From Acetivibrio cellulolyticus CD2 (GTDB lineage: Bacteria; Bacillota; Clostridia; Acetivibrionales; Acetivibrionaceae): a stretch of 64,000 nt of DNA. The DNA lies in NCBI RefSeq assembly GCF_000179595.2, contig NZ_JH556658.1, forward strand, positions 271,765 through 335,764, read 5' to 3'. The notes beneath the pieces are model-generated. The model had not been told where the DNA came from. It did not search any database and was given only the letters and a program-made list of their open reading frames with translations. Of this stretch, positions 43,949-52,609 are shown piece after piece. Numbering within the stretch: position 1 is the stretch's first letter; each line of letters starts with the position of its first letter. Position numbers and translations under genes: made by a program.

Positions 43949-45473
43949 CACTATTACCTCACAAGGAGGTGTTGTCATTGGTCTAAAGAAAGAAGGAAAC
44001 AAGGAACGCATCTATTATGTCGGTGAAGACAGTCATTTACTGTGCATCGGAGCCACACGATCTGGTAAAACCCGCTGCTTGGTCATTCAATCCATCTGTG
44101 CACTAGGACTTGCAGGAGAATCCATTGTAATCAGTGATCCAAAAGCAGAACTTTTTCATTACACTGCAACATTTCTTGAAAAACTGGGCTATGAAGTACT
44201 GACCTTAGACTTTAAGAATCCTTCCAAAAGCCAGAGGTATAATCCACTACAACCTATCATTAACGCAGTAAATGAGGGTGATACCGACAAAGCAGAAATG
44301 CTGGCATGGGACCTGACAAATAGCCTTGTCGGTAAACCGGAAGGAGAGAAAATCTGGACAAATGGTGAATGCTCAATAATTGCAGCATCAATTCTTTGTG
44401 TTGTTTGTGATAATAAGTATCGTCCAGAGTATCAGAATCTGACCAATGTTTATTGGTTTATTGCTGAAATGGTAAAAACCATTGGCAATAAAATGCCACT
44501 ACTGGAATATGTTAAAAAACTTCCATCTTCGCACCCTGCAAAAGCACTTCTCTCAATTTCAGACGTTGCTCCAAGTAGGACAAGGGGAAGCTTTTATACT
44601 TCAGCACTAACGACACTTCGTTTGTTTACCAGTAAATCTATCTATGCCATTACCCATAAAAGTGACTTTCAATTGCAGGATATTGGTCAAAAGAAACAAG
44701 CACTTTTTATAATTCTGCCTGACGAAAAAACTACATTTTATCCGGTTGCATCCCTTGTTGTTTCACAACAGTATGAACTATTGGCAAATTTAGCTGATAG
44801 CAGGGGTGGACGGTTATTGCAGAGAGTAAACTTTATGCTTGAAGAGTTTGGAAACTTTACAACGATTACTGATTTTACAAATAAGTTGACTGTTGGTGGA
44901 GGAAGGGGAATAAGATTTAATCTCTTTATTCAGTCGTTTTCACAATTAAAAGAGAAGTATGATGAAAATACTTCAGATACCATTAAAGCTAATTGTCAGA
45001 CTTGGGTCTATTTACAGGCGGATGATATGGATACATTAAGAGAGATATCAGAAAAGCTTGGTACATACACTGTTTCGAGCTATCAGCTTTCAGCAAATCA
45101 TGCAAAATATACTACACCATCTAGTTCTCACAGTATAAGTTTGATTGAACGCAAGCTCTTAAATGTTGATGAGATAAGGCGTATAAGAAGACCATATCAA
45201 ATTGTAACCTCAAGAACACATCCTGCAATTATGTATTCTCCTGATTTATCAGAATGGCACTTTAATAAAATGCTTGGCCTTGGAGATAAGGAACATAATC
45301 GCAAGTTAAGAGAAGAGAGGGAGAAAAGTCGTCCGGTAATAACGGATATGCATGAAGAAATAGCATTATGGAACATCTGGATTTACTATCAAAAAGACAT
45401 TATAAGAAAAATACAACAAGCAGCAGATAAAGGAGGTGGTGCCTATGTGAGTAGTGAGGGTGATTTTGAATAG
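43944..45473 (+). CDS. VirD4/TraG-type coupling protein, ATPase domain (separated from its membrane anchor)
   Basis: 509 residues. Walker A GATRSGKT at 36-43, IVISDPKAELF, then the Walker B-like MLEEFGNF and the TraG/TraD motifs (TDFTNKLTVGGGRGIRF, QTWVYLQADD). The N-terminal 30 residues (MSTITSQGGVVIGLKK) are the linker that in intact proteins follows GSARW. Its own AAGGAG ribosome site allows independent translation. It should feed the relaxase-bound strand to the transfer channel. Without a membrane segment it must pair with the product of 41350-41742 or it is non-functional. Confidence 0.85.
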   Translation: MSTITSQGGVVIGLKKEGNKERIYYVGEDSHLLCIGATRSGKTRCLVIQSICALGLAGESIVISDPKAELFHYTATFLEKLGYEVLTLDFKNPSKSQRYNPLQPIINAVNEGDTDKAEMLAWDLTNSLVGKPEGEKIWTNGECSIIAASILCVVCDNKYRPEYQNLTNVYWFIAEMVKTIGNKMPLLEYVKKLPSSHPAKALLSISDVAPSRTRGSFYTSALTTLRLFTSKSIYAITHKSDFQLQDIGQKKQALFIILPDEKTTFYPVASLVVSQQYELLANLADSRGGRLLQRVNFMLEEFGNFTTITDFTNKLTVGGGRGIRFNLFIQSFSQLKEKYDENTSDTIKANCQTWVYLQADDMDTLREISEKLGTYTVSSYQLSANHAKYTTPSSSHSISLIERKLLNVDEIRRIRRPYQIVTSRTHPAIMYSPDLSEWHFNKMLGLGDKEHNRKLREEREKSRPVITDMHEEIALWNIWIYYQKDIIRKIQQAADKGGGAYVSSEGDFE

Positions 45474-45519
45474 AAATATCACGAAAAGAGTGAGAAAAAA
45501 TCTGACAGGAGGGTAATTT

Positions 45520-45876
45520 GTGAATACCGAAAAATTAAAAACAAAAGCTACAAGTCTTTGGAAAAAGGCAAGTGTGGGAATGACTACACTTGCTTTTTTG
45601 ATTCTAAGCAATATACCAGTATATGCTGATGGAATTAAAGACAGTAAGGTGGTAACAGGAACAGAAAAGCTGATTGGAGATGTGACTACTTGGCTTATGG
45701 TTCTTGCACCGGTAGTTTCAGGACTGCTTATTATTTATTTTTGTATACGTAGATCGGCAGCTGATGAAATGGATCAGAAAAAGTGGAATGACAGAATTGT
45801 GGTTGCAATTGTTTCATGCCTTGGTGCAGTTGTAGGTTCTGCAACACTAAATCTTATTATTGGTTATTACAAATAG
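45520..45876 (+). CDS. TrbC/VirB2-like pilin
   Basis: 118 residues starting at GTG after GGAGGG. A signal-like hydrophobic segment ends at VYADG (cleavage probably after YA-D), then two membrane helices (WLMVLAPVVSGLLIIYFC and VVAIVSCLGAVVGSATLNLII). This size and layout fits VirB2-like conjugative pilins of Gram-positive elements. It opens the mating-channel block after the coupling protein. Confidence 0.65.
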   Translation: MNTEKLKTKATSLWKKASVGMTTLAFLILSNIPVYADGIKDSKVVTGTEKLIGDVTTWLMVLAPVVSGLLIIYFCIRRSAADEMDQKKWNDRIVVAIVSCLGAVVGSATLNLIIGYYK

Positions 45877-45882
45877 TATCTA

Positions 45883-45914
45883 AAAGTCATGTTTATGCCG
45901 TGGCTTTATTTTTT
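45883..45914 (+). terminator. Hairpin with T-rich tail between pilin genes
   Basis: A 7-bp stem (45883-45889 with 45901-45907, one wobble pair) followed by ATTTTTTATT. It could partly attenuate transcription so that the first pilin is made in excess. Confidence 0.4.
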
Positions 45915-45948
45915 ATTACAAAAAAATATTATTTTCAGGAGGCTCAAA

Positions 45949-46212
45949 ATGAGTAAATTTATGAAAAATACCAAAAACAAAGCTATGTTATTAGCACTTG
46001 ATTCAAGATGTAAAGCATCTAATATGTTAGAAAGGGCAAGGAAAGTATTTTATAACAAAGATGGACAAGGTACGCTTGATGTCGCAGTAACTGTATTAAT
46101 TTCTATTGTGCTGGGAGCTTTAATCCTTGCAGGACTATATCTGGTCATCAATAACACAGTATTGCCAACAATTACACAGAAAATCAAAGATATGTTTAAT
46201 TTCAAGGGATAA
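45949..46212 (+). CDS. DUF6133-like small membrane protein (pilin-like)
   Basis: 87 residues from the ATG at 45949 (AGGAGG upstream); the frame extends further back without a ribosome site. A Lys/Arg-rich cytoplasmic head with one long membrane helix (VAVTVLISIVLGALILAGLYLV) and the end MFNFKG, the pattern I know as DUF6133 in clostridial conjugative elements. Probably a mating-pair protein. Confidence 0.65.
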   Translation: MSKFMKNTKNKAMLLALDSRCKASNMLERARKVFYNKDGQGTLDVAVTVLISIVLGALILAGLYLVINNTVLPTITQKIKDMFNFKG

Positions 46213-46221
46213 ACTTTTTTC

Positions 46222-46256
46222 ATAAGGCGGTGTTTTAGGCATCGCCTTATATTTAC
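46222..46256 (+). terminator. Hairpin before the VirB6-like gene
   Basis: An 11-bp stem (46222-46232 with 46240-46250, one wobble) enclosing TTTTAGG, with a weak T tail. It may attenuate transcription into the channel genes. Confidence 0.45.
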
Positions 46257-46280
46257 TCCATTGAAAGGGGTGAAGGAAAT

Positions 46281-47114
46281 TTGGAAGCAATTTTAATAGT
46301 GCTCATTGTTGCCCTGCTTAATGGCTCTATTGCATTTATTGATAACTTCTTGACGGATATTGTGCCTATGACACTATATTCTGAAAAGTATATGACAGTT
46401 GTATCCGGTGTAAATCTAGCAGAAACCTTGTTTGATGTAACATTTGGATTTGGAGTATCTTTGATAATTTTGAAGTTTCTAAAAAAGGGCTTTGAAGTCT
46501 ATGTCATGTGGACTGATGGGGATGCAGACGAAGAACCTTTATATCTTCTGACTAATTTCCTAAGAGCTTTGGCAGTAGCCATTTGTTTCCCAACACTTTA
46601 TGGTTGGCTTGGTGGTATTGTTGAAGATATGACAAATCAAATTCTCACAGCAATTGGAGTAGCTACAGATTTTGATTGGCAGGCATGGGTAACAGGCATC
46701 TCATCTTTAGGCTTGGTAACGGCAATATTTGGATTAATATTTTTAATATGCTACTTTATGCTATACTTTCAATTTCTAATGAGAGGTCTGGAAATTTTAA
46801 TACTTAGAATTGGAATTCCTATGGCTTGTGTGGGCCTTTTAGATAACGATAAGGGAATATTTAAGTCGTATATCAATAAGTTTTTCCAATCAACTTTAGC
46901 TATTGTCCTTCAGATATCTCTAGCAAAATTAGGTGTTGGACTCATGATAAATATGCATATTTTTTGGGGAGTAGCATGTATGGTACTAGCGATCAAAACA
47001 CCAAAATTCTTACAGGAATTTCTGATAACAACTGGTGGAGGAGGTACAGGAGTCATTAATAATATTTATCATAGTGTAAGGCTCGTAGGTATGGCTAAGA
47101 ATCTTGCAAAGTAA
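46281..47114 (+). CDS. VirB6/TrbL-like polytopic channel protein
   Basis: 277 residues starting at TTG (GAAGG upstream). At least five membrane segments (MEAILIVLIVALLNGS, then FGVSLIILKFL, FLRALAVAICFPTLYGW, LVTAIFGLIFLICYFMLYF and TLAIVLQISLAKLGVGLMI), the usual VirB6/TrbL arrangement in Gram-positive elements (CD1112-type). It probably forms part of the inner-membrane channel of the transfer apparatus. Confidence 0.7.
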   Translation: MEAILIVLIVALLNGSIAFIDNFLTDIVPMTLYSEKYMTVVSGVNLAETLFDVTFGFGVSLIILKFLKKGFEVYVMWTDGDADEEPLYLLTNFLRALAVAICFPTLYGWLGGIVEDMTNQILTAIGVATDFDWQAWVTGISSLGLVTAIFGLIFLICYFMLYFQFLMRGLEILILRIGIPMACVGLLDNDKGIFKSYINKFFQSTLAIVLQISLAKLGVGLMINMHIFWGVACMVLAIKTPKFLQEFLITTGGGGTGVINNIYHSVRLVGMAKNLAK

Positions 47115-47167
47115 AGGATGGGTTGCAATGAAATGAATTTTATTGAAAAGGTGGTGCTTAGGCAGTG

Positions 47168-47377
47168 GTGACTATTGACGATATTTCTGTTGCCATAATC
47201 AGTCTTGTTAGAATTGGAGCCGTTGCAAGATTTATTTATTGCATGGTTCGATTATCTGCTGCCGAAGAAGAGTCAACTCAATATAGAAAAAGGGCTAAGA
47301 ATACAGTGATTTTCTACATTATTGCCGAAAGTATCTGGCAGATCAAGGATTTAATTCTGTATTACTACAAGAGTTAG
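47168..47377 (+). CDS. Small membrane protein of the transfer operon
   Basis: About 69 residues from the second of two adjacent GTG codons (47165 or 47168), with GGTGG upstream. It has one clear membrane helix near the start and a second weaker one (NTVIFYIIAESIWQIKDLI). Its position between VirB6-like and PrgI suggests a channel component. Family not recognised. Confidence 0.5.
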   Translation: MTIDDISVAIISLVRIGAVARFIYCMVRLSAAEEESTQYRKRAKNTVIFYIIAESIWQIKDLILYYYKS

Positions 47378-47390
47378 TGAGGAGGATATG

Positions 47391-47723
47391 ATGGAAGAAA
47401 AGCTTTATATCCCAATGGGAGTAAAAACCGAAACAGAAATCTTTTCTGGTTTTGGAAGAAAGCAACTTTTGCAGTCTGTAATAGGTTCACTGGCAGCTGG
47501 AATGGTTGCTTTTATCATATGGATATTTTCACATAGTGCAGCACCAACAATGGTATGCGTTTTAGCTGGTATAATTGGCTCAGTGATGATGACAACCAAG
47601 GATCAGACCAATCTATCTGTTGTAGACCAGGTTCAGAATATGGTCCGTTTTGCAAGAAGTCAGAAGTATTATCCATATATTTATGGTGATGAATGGGGCA
47701 TGATTGCCAAAAAGGACAAATGA
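47391..47723 (+). CDS. PrgI/VirB3-like protein
   Basis: 110 residues from the ATG at 47391, chosen because GGAGG is then five bases upstream. Two membrane segments (LLQSVIGSLAAGMVAFIIWIF and PTMVCVLAGIIGSVMM) after a conserved N-terminal YIPMGVKTE. This fits PrgI-family proteins that take the place of VirB3 in Gram-positive T4SS. It is an expected partner of the VirB4 ATPase at 58732. Confidence 0.75.
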   Translation: MEEKLYIPMGVKTETEIFSGFGRKQLLQSVIGSLAAGMVAFIIWIFSHSAAPTMVCVLAGIIGSVMMTTKDQTNLSVVDQVQNMVRFARSQKYYPYIYGDEWGMIAKKDK

Positions 47724-47748
47724 CAAAAGGAGGGAGCAAATCTGAAAA

Positions 47749-48204
47749 ATGAATGTATTGATATTAAAGGGGTGCTTATTTGTTGTACTCCTTATCTTTG
47801 CTGCTTTATGGGATCTAAGGAAAAGAGAAATACCTGACACTATTGTAGTGCTTATACTATCAACTGGGTTTTTAGCTATACAACCATGGAATGCAGTTGT
47901 GGGTTTTATTACGACAGGATTGCCGTACGTGCTTGCGGCTGTCTTTATTAAAAAAGACAGTGGCTTTTCAATGGGTGGCGGTGATATAAAACTTATGGCA
48001 GCTTGTGGGTTTGTGCTGGGGATTACATTTGGCACATTACATAGTATCATTTCACTTACAATGGCTTTGCTTTTTGGATTATGCTTAAAATGTCATGATA
48101 GTAAGAATAGAATTAGAACTATGACACTGCCTCTTGCACCGTTTTTCTGTGCAGGAGGTATTTTTTCTTACATAGCATTTTATTTAATGAGAATTAAAAA
48201 TTAA
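47749..48204 (+). CDS. A24 prepilin peptidase (TadV/CpaA-like)
   Basis: 151 residues, four or five membrane segments. The two catalytic aspartates of type IV prepilin peptidases are present: D22 in WDLRKREIPD and D78 in GGGDIKLM. AGGAGGG upstream. The short CpaA form lacks the methylase domain. It opens a block of Tad/Flp genes inside the conjugation operon and would process the pilin-like proteins that follow at 54094 and 54483. Confidence 0.82.
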   Translation: MNVLILKGCLFVVLLIFAALWDLRKREIPDTIVVLILSTGFLAIQPWNAVVGFITTGLPYVLAAVFIKKDSGFSMGGGDIKLMAACGFVLGITFGTLHSIISLTMALLFGLCLKCHDSKNRIRTMTLPLAPFFCAGGIFSYIAFYLMRIKN

Positions 48205-48219
48205 GGGAGGCAAACGGTT

Positions 48220-48987
48220 ATGAAATTAAACTTTATAAAGAGTCGAACAGCTATTGGTCTTATATGTATCGTTCTTTCACTTTTTATATGCTTTATACTT
48301 ACACCTATGTTTAACAGCGGATTAAAAGCACAGACAGAAATAATAAGGATATCATCAGATATGAAAAAAGGAGAGGTGATTGCCGGCAATAAGTTGGAAG
48401 TTGTAAAGGTTGGAGCATATAATCTTCCGCAAAATATTATTAAAAGAAAGGAAGATGTTGTTGGAAAATACGTTAATTGTGATCTCATGAAAGGTGATTA
48501 TATTTTGTCTTCAAAGGTGACGGACAAGCCTTTGCTTGAGTTTGAATACCTAAATGATTTGGATGGAACCAAAGTAGCAATGTCCATTACAATAAAATCC
48601 TTTGCTGCAGGCTTGTCTGGTAAATTAGAATCAGGTGATATTGTGACACTGATTTCATCAAATTATGACAATATGGGGTCAGCAACCATTCCATCTGAGC
48701 TTAAATATGTAAAGGTTTTGGCTGCAACAACAGAAAGCGGAATGGATAAGCAGCAAGCACAAGCAGAAATAAAGAAAGAAGACAAAGAAACTGAATTGCC
48801 TTCGACACTGACTTTGATTGTTAATACTGAGCAAGCGAAGGTACTTGCTGACTTGGAGCAAAAGGGGAATATTCATGCGACTTTGGTTTATAGAGGCTCT
48901 GGTGAAAATGCAAAGAAATTCCTAAATGACCAGGATAACTACTTTAAAGGCAAAAGTACAGAAAATACGATAAAACAAACAAAATAG
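48220..48987 (+). CDS. CpaB/RcpC-like SAF-domain protein
   Basis: 255 residues with GGGAGG upstream. An N-terminal membrane segment (TAIGLICIVLSLFICFIL), then a SAF-type domain (SSDMKKGEVIAGNKLEVVKVG, GKYVNCDLMKGDYIL) and a second beta-rich domain. This is the domain set of CpaB, the periplasmic pilus-assembly factor of Tad systems. In a Gram-positive host it would act outside the membrane as a channel or wall-associated component. Confidence 0.75.
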   Translation: MKLNFIKSRTAIGLICIVLSLFICFILTPMFNSGLKAQTEIIRISSDMKKGEVIAGNKLEVVKVGAYNLPQNIIKRKEDVVGKYVNCDLMKGDYILSSKVTDKPLLEFEYLNDLDGTKVAMSITIKSFAAGLSGKLESGDIVTLISSNYDNMGSATIPSELKYVKVLAATTESGMDKQQAQAEIKKEDKETELPSTLTLIVNTEQAKVLADLEQKGNIHATLVYRGSGENAKKFLNDQDNYFKGKSTENTIKQTK

Positions 48988-48998
48988 GAGGAAGTTCG

Positions 48999-49751
48999 AT
49001 GAGTAGCAAGGGAAAACAAATGCTGGCAGTATGGGGAAGCCCGAATTGTGGTAAGACGATTGCCTCAATAAAGCTTGCCAATGAACTCAGCAGTAGAAAG
49101 AAGAATGTTTTGCTCATCCTATGTGATGATATTTGCCCTGCATTACCAACCATATATAAATCAAAAGAACCTGTAGAAGTTTCCATCGGAGATGTTTTAG
49201 CAGCTTCTAACATCACTCAGGAAGTAATCTTAAAAAACAGCATTGCATTAAGTAACAATCCGTATTTAAGTTTATTAGGCTATAAAGCTTGTGAAAACCC
49301 CTATTCCTATGCAGAGTATGGAAAGGATAGAGCAGTTGATTTTTTCGTACTTCTAAGACACATCGTTGATTATGTGGTGATAGATTGCTCCAGCATTTTA
49401 ACAGGAAATATTTTATCTACGGTGGCATTGGAAGTTGCAGATAGTGTATTAAGACTTGGGGGATGTGATTTGAAAAGCATCTCTTATTTTATGTCCATAA
49501 TGCCATTATTGGGAGAGCAGAAGTTTAATGCTGACAGTCATATCAAAGTATTATCTAATGCCAAACCAATGCAGGATATTGAAGAGTACAAAAATGTTTA
49601 TGGTGGTATTTCGCATATATTACCTCATGTGCAGGATATTGAAGAGCAAGCAGCATCTCTTACTTTGTTTGATGAAATTAAAGGGAAATCGGCAAAGGAT
49701 TTTGATAGTTCAATCAAAGCCATAGTTAAGGAGGTCTTTGGGAATGAGTAG
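48999..49751 (+). CDS. TadZ/CpaE-like MinD-family ATPase
   Basis: 250 residues with AGGAGG upstream. Walker A-type GSPNCGKT (residues 13-20) lacks the signature early Lys of ParA, and DYVVIDCSS is the Walker B-like strand. The last codons overlap the TadA/CpaF start. In Tad systems TadZ marks the cell pole and recruits the assembly ATPase. The two MinD-like genes in this module (also 61602) suggest localisation control of the transfer machine. Confidence 0.75.
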   Translation: MSSKGKQMLAVWGSPNCGKTIASIKLANELSSRKKNVLLILCDDICPALPTIYKSKEPVEVSIGDVLAASNITQEVILKNSIALSNNPYLSLLGYKACENPYSYAEYGKDRAVDFFVLLRHIVDYVVIDCSSILTGNILSTVALEVADSVLRLGGCDLKSISYFMSIMPLLGEQKFNADSHIKVLSNAKPMQDIEEYKNVYGGISHILPHVQDIEEQAASLTLFDEIKGKSAKDFDSSIKAIVKEVFGNE

Positions 49752-51129
49752 AAATCTTGGCCTGTTTTATAATGTGGCAAAGAACAAAAAGGAATTTACT
49801 GAAGTTTTAAATGAAATACAAGAATACATTTCAAGTAAATATGCCACCATGATTGTAAATAATTCTGGTAGTACAGAAGGTGCAAATGGGAATAACCAGC
49901 TAGGAGAGCAAAAACAGCAAATTACTGCATACATTGCAAAATACCTTGCGGATTATAGCCTGAGTGTTGAAGGAATGAGTGCTGATGAGCTTATTGAGCG
50001 GTTATATACGGAAATGGCTGAGTTTTCTTTTCTCACCCAGTATCTGTTTGTTACAAATATTGAAGAAATCAATATTAATAGCTGGAAAGATGTTAAGATT
50101 ACCTATTCAGATGGAAGAGTTGTTCCATCCATAGAGAGATTTAATAGTCCAGAACATGCTGTTGATGTGGTTAGAAGGCTGCTGCATAAATCGGGGATGA
50201 TTCTTGATAACTCACAGCCCGGAGTTGTAGGACATCTTTCAAATAAAATCCGTATTACTGTTTTGGGTAATCCCATTACTGATTCAGATAAAGGAGTAGC
50301 AGCATCAATTCGTATCATCAATCCTCAAAAACTATCAAGAGAAGATTTTATCAATAACAATACAGCTACAGCCCAAATGCTTGACTTTCTAAGTATATGT
50401 TTAAGATATGGCCTATCCATGTGCGTTACAGGGAGTACGGGTTCAGGAAAAACTACTCTTATGAGTTGGATTCTATCCAGTGTCCCAAATGAAAAGCGTA
50501 TTTTTACAATTGAAAATGGATGCCGTGAGTTTGATCTTGTTAGGGAAGATGAAGATGGTAATGTAGTAAATAGTATTGTACATACTGTTACCAGATACTC
50601 CGAAGATAAGAAGCAAAATATAGACCAGGAAAAATTACTTGAGTATGCTCTTACATGTAACCCGGATATTATCTGTGTAGGAGAGATGAAGTCAGCAGAA
50701 GCTTTTGCAGCACAAGAGGCTGCAAGAACAGGGCATGCCGTTATTACCACAACTCATGCCAATAGCTGTATAGCTACTTACAACCGAATGGTCACTTTAT
50801 GTACCCAAAAGTATGATATTGCAGACAAGACATTGTATAACCTTGTAACGGAAGCCTTTCCCATAGTGATGTTTGTAAAAAAACTTGAGGATGGCAGCCG
50901 CAAAGTGATGGAGATAACAGAATGTGAAATTTTAGAGGATGGAACGAGGAAAATTCATACTTTGTTTCGCTACAATGTTGTTGAAAACAAGGTTGTAGAT
51001 GGCAAATTATCTATCAAAGGAGAATATCAGAAAGTAAATGATATTTCAAAGAGTATGCAAAAAAGACTTCTTGAAAATGGGATGCCAATGAGTTTGTTTG
51101 AAAGCATAATGGGAGGAGTTGATGTATAG
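49744..51129 (+). CDS. CpaF/TadA secretion ATPase (VirB11 superfamily)
   Basis: 461 residues from the ATG at 49744, with AAGGAGG nine bases upstream; an earlier TTG at 49738 is unlikely. The Walker A GSTGSGKTT starts at residue 230, followed by the Asp box around FTIENGCREFDL, the Walker B-like DIICVGEMKSAEA and a HAVITTTHA His box. This is the CpaF type of traffic ATPase, and the hexameric motor is the expected form. It would drive pilus subunit assembly or, within this operon, replace VirB11. Confidence 0.88.
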   Translation: MSRNLGLFYNVAKNKKEFTEVLNEIQEYISSKYATMIVNNSGSTEGANGNNQLGEQKQQITAYIAKYLADYSLSVEGMSADELIERLYTEMAEFSFLTQYLFVTNIEEININSWKDVKITYSDGRVVPSIERFNSPEHAVDVVRRLLHKSGMILDNSQPGVVGHLSNKIRITVLGNPITDSDKGVAASIRIINPQKLSREDFINNNTATAQMLDFLSICLRYGLSMCVTGSTGSGKTTLMSWILSSVPNEKRIFTIENGCREFDLVREDEDGNVVNSIVHTVTRYSEDKKQNIDQEKLLEYALTCNPDIICVGEMKSAEAFAAQEAARTGHAVITTTHANSCIATYNRMVTLCTQKYDIADKTLYNLVTEAFPIVMFVKKLEDGSRKVMEITECEILEDGTRKIHTLFRYNVVENKVVDGKLSIKGEYQKVNDISKSMQKRLLENGMPMSLFESIMGGVDV

Positions 51130-51132
51130 GTG

Positions 51133-52059
51133 ATGTTTTTGATATTGATGGCTCTAGTTGGTTTGATTTTAGGTTCTTTTCTGCTTTTAAATCTATCTAT
51201 TTTTGAGTTTGCAGAAAATCTTTTAAAGCCATTTCAAAACCGCAAAAGAACCATAAGTAAAAAGATAGAAGAAGTAAAAAATCCAAAGCCTTTAAGGGGA
51301 ATTAGAAAAACTGTAAAAGAAGCAGGAGATGTATTAACACTAATGGGAAAGGAAGCTAAATTCGGAATGGTGTTTGCTATCTCATTTATACTTATGGTGG
51401 CAGGTATTTTTGCTTCGATCTTGATGGAGAATATTTTCATGATTCCCGTTGCTGCAATAGGTTTATCCCTCATTCCTTTTTGGTATCTGATATTTATATC
51501 TCATTCTTTTAAAAAACAGGTAAATGCAGAATTGGAAACAGCCTTATCTATTATTACATCAAGCTATTTTAGAAATGAAAGCATAATTACGGCTGTTCAA
51601 GAGAACATAGGCTATATCAATCCACCTATATCTAATGCATTTAAAGCATTTTTGACACAGGCAAATATGATTAATGTCAATGTGAAGCAGGCACTTAATG
51701 ATATGAAATCAAAGCTCAATCATCATGTCTTTAGTGAATGGGTAGATGCAATGATTGCATGCCAAGAGGATAAAACCCTAAAAACTACGCTTACACCCAT
51801 TATCTCAAAGCTTTCGGATGTCAGAATTGTATCAGCTGAGTTGGATTATCTGATGTATGAACCGTTGAAGGAGTTTATCACGATGGCACTGCTGTTAGTT
51901 TTGAATATTCCGCTCATCTACTTCCTGAATAAAGATTGGTTCAGAGTGCTTGTAGATACTGTATTGGGAAAAGGAATATTGGCGGTATGTACATTGGCTA
52001 TTTTTGTTTCCTTGGCAGCAGTGATAAGAATTACAAGACCAATAGAGTATAAAAGATAA
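51133..52059 (+). CDS. TadB-like inner-membrane platform protein
   Basis: About 308 residues from the ATG at 51133 (a GTG at 51130 is equally possible). A T2SSF-type domain with a membrane segment at the start, two around residues 80-130 and two at the C-terminus. Tad systems have TadB and TadC as a pair; TadC is at 53187. Two small genes lie between. Confidence 0.72.
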   Translation: MFLILMALVGLILGSFLLLNLSIFEFAENLLKPFQNRKRTISKKIEEVKNPKPLRGIRKTVKEAGDVLTLMGKEAKFGMVFAISFILMVAGIFASILMENIFMIPVAAIGLSLIPFWYLIFISHSFKKQVNAELETALSIITSSYFRNESIITAVQENIGYINPPISNAFKAFLTQANMINVNVKQALNDMKSKLNHHVFSEWVDAMIACQEDKTLKTTLTPIISKLSDVRIVSAELDYLMYEPLKEFITMALLLVLNIPLIYFLNKDWFRVLVDTVLGKGILAVCTLAIFVSLAAVIRITRPIEYKR

Positions 52060-52080
52060 AATATGAAAGGGGTTTTCAAA

Positions 52081-52383
52081 GTGATAAATAATACTACAAT
52101 AAAACAAAGAGATTATGAAAGGGCTTCCAGTCTTTTAGGGGAGCTCTTTGCATTTGATTCAGACATTACAGATGAAATCAATAAATACATTCAAATATAC
52201 GGAGTGGAGGGCTTTTTTAAAAAGCTTGCAACCTTTGATTTTTCAGTAGATGTTTATGAAAAACTGAATGCTGTCAAGCTGGTTCTTTTTGGTCTTGGAG
52301 AAGATGTATTAAATATTGAATATGGCGACAAAAAAATTAGAACCTTGGAAGGTGGTGCAGGTCTTGAAGCCAAATTACGATGA
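52081..52383 (+). CDS. Hypothetical protein, about 100 residues
   Basis: GTG at 52081 with AAAGGGG upstream preferred over ATG at 52063. Mostly helical (YERASSLLGELFAFDSDITDEI), no membrane segment, no known family. Its last 62 bases overlap the beginning of the JAB-domain frame in another register. Confidence 0.5.
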   Translation: MINNTTIKQRDYERASSLLGELFAFDSDITDEINKYIQIYGVEGFFKKLATFDFSVDVYEKLNAVKLVLFGLGEDVLNIEYGDKKIRTLEGGAGLEAKLR

Positions 52384-52609
52384 ATCACATCTTGCCAGCT
52401 TTATAAAGGGACTCACAAGTCTGACAGGACTATCAGAAAGAAAAGTAAGAAAATATGTTTCAGAGAATAATCTATTCAATATATTGGAACACATGTTACA
52501 ATTGAATGTGATTGCGGTTATTTTGCTGAGAATAATCTATTCAATATATTGGAACACCCTAGCATTATTGAGCCTAATAAGCAACAACTCGATAAAATTA
52601 ATATACTGA
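52322..52609 (+). pseudogene. N-terminal fragment of the RadC/JAB gene, cut by a 65-bp duplication
   Basis: The frame from the ATG at 52322 (MATKKLEPWKVVQVLKPNYD, then LTGLSERKVRKYVSENNLFNILEH) is the natural N-terminus of the RadC-like protein at 52549-53199. A 65-bp tandem insertion shifts it into a nonsense tail. Removing the insertion gives NILEH directly followed by PSIIEPNKQQ. It is listed as a broken piece of one gene. Confidence 0.65.
52463..52557 (+). repeat. 30-bp direct repeat marking the frameshifting duplication
   Basis: Bases 52463-52492 and 52528-52557 are identical (30 of 30) with a 65-bp period. Both copies encode ENNLFNILEH in their respective frames. 65 is not a multiple of 3. 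Confidence 0.9.
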
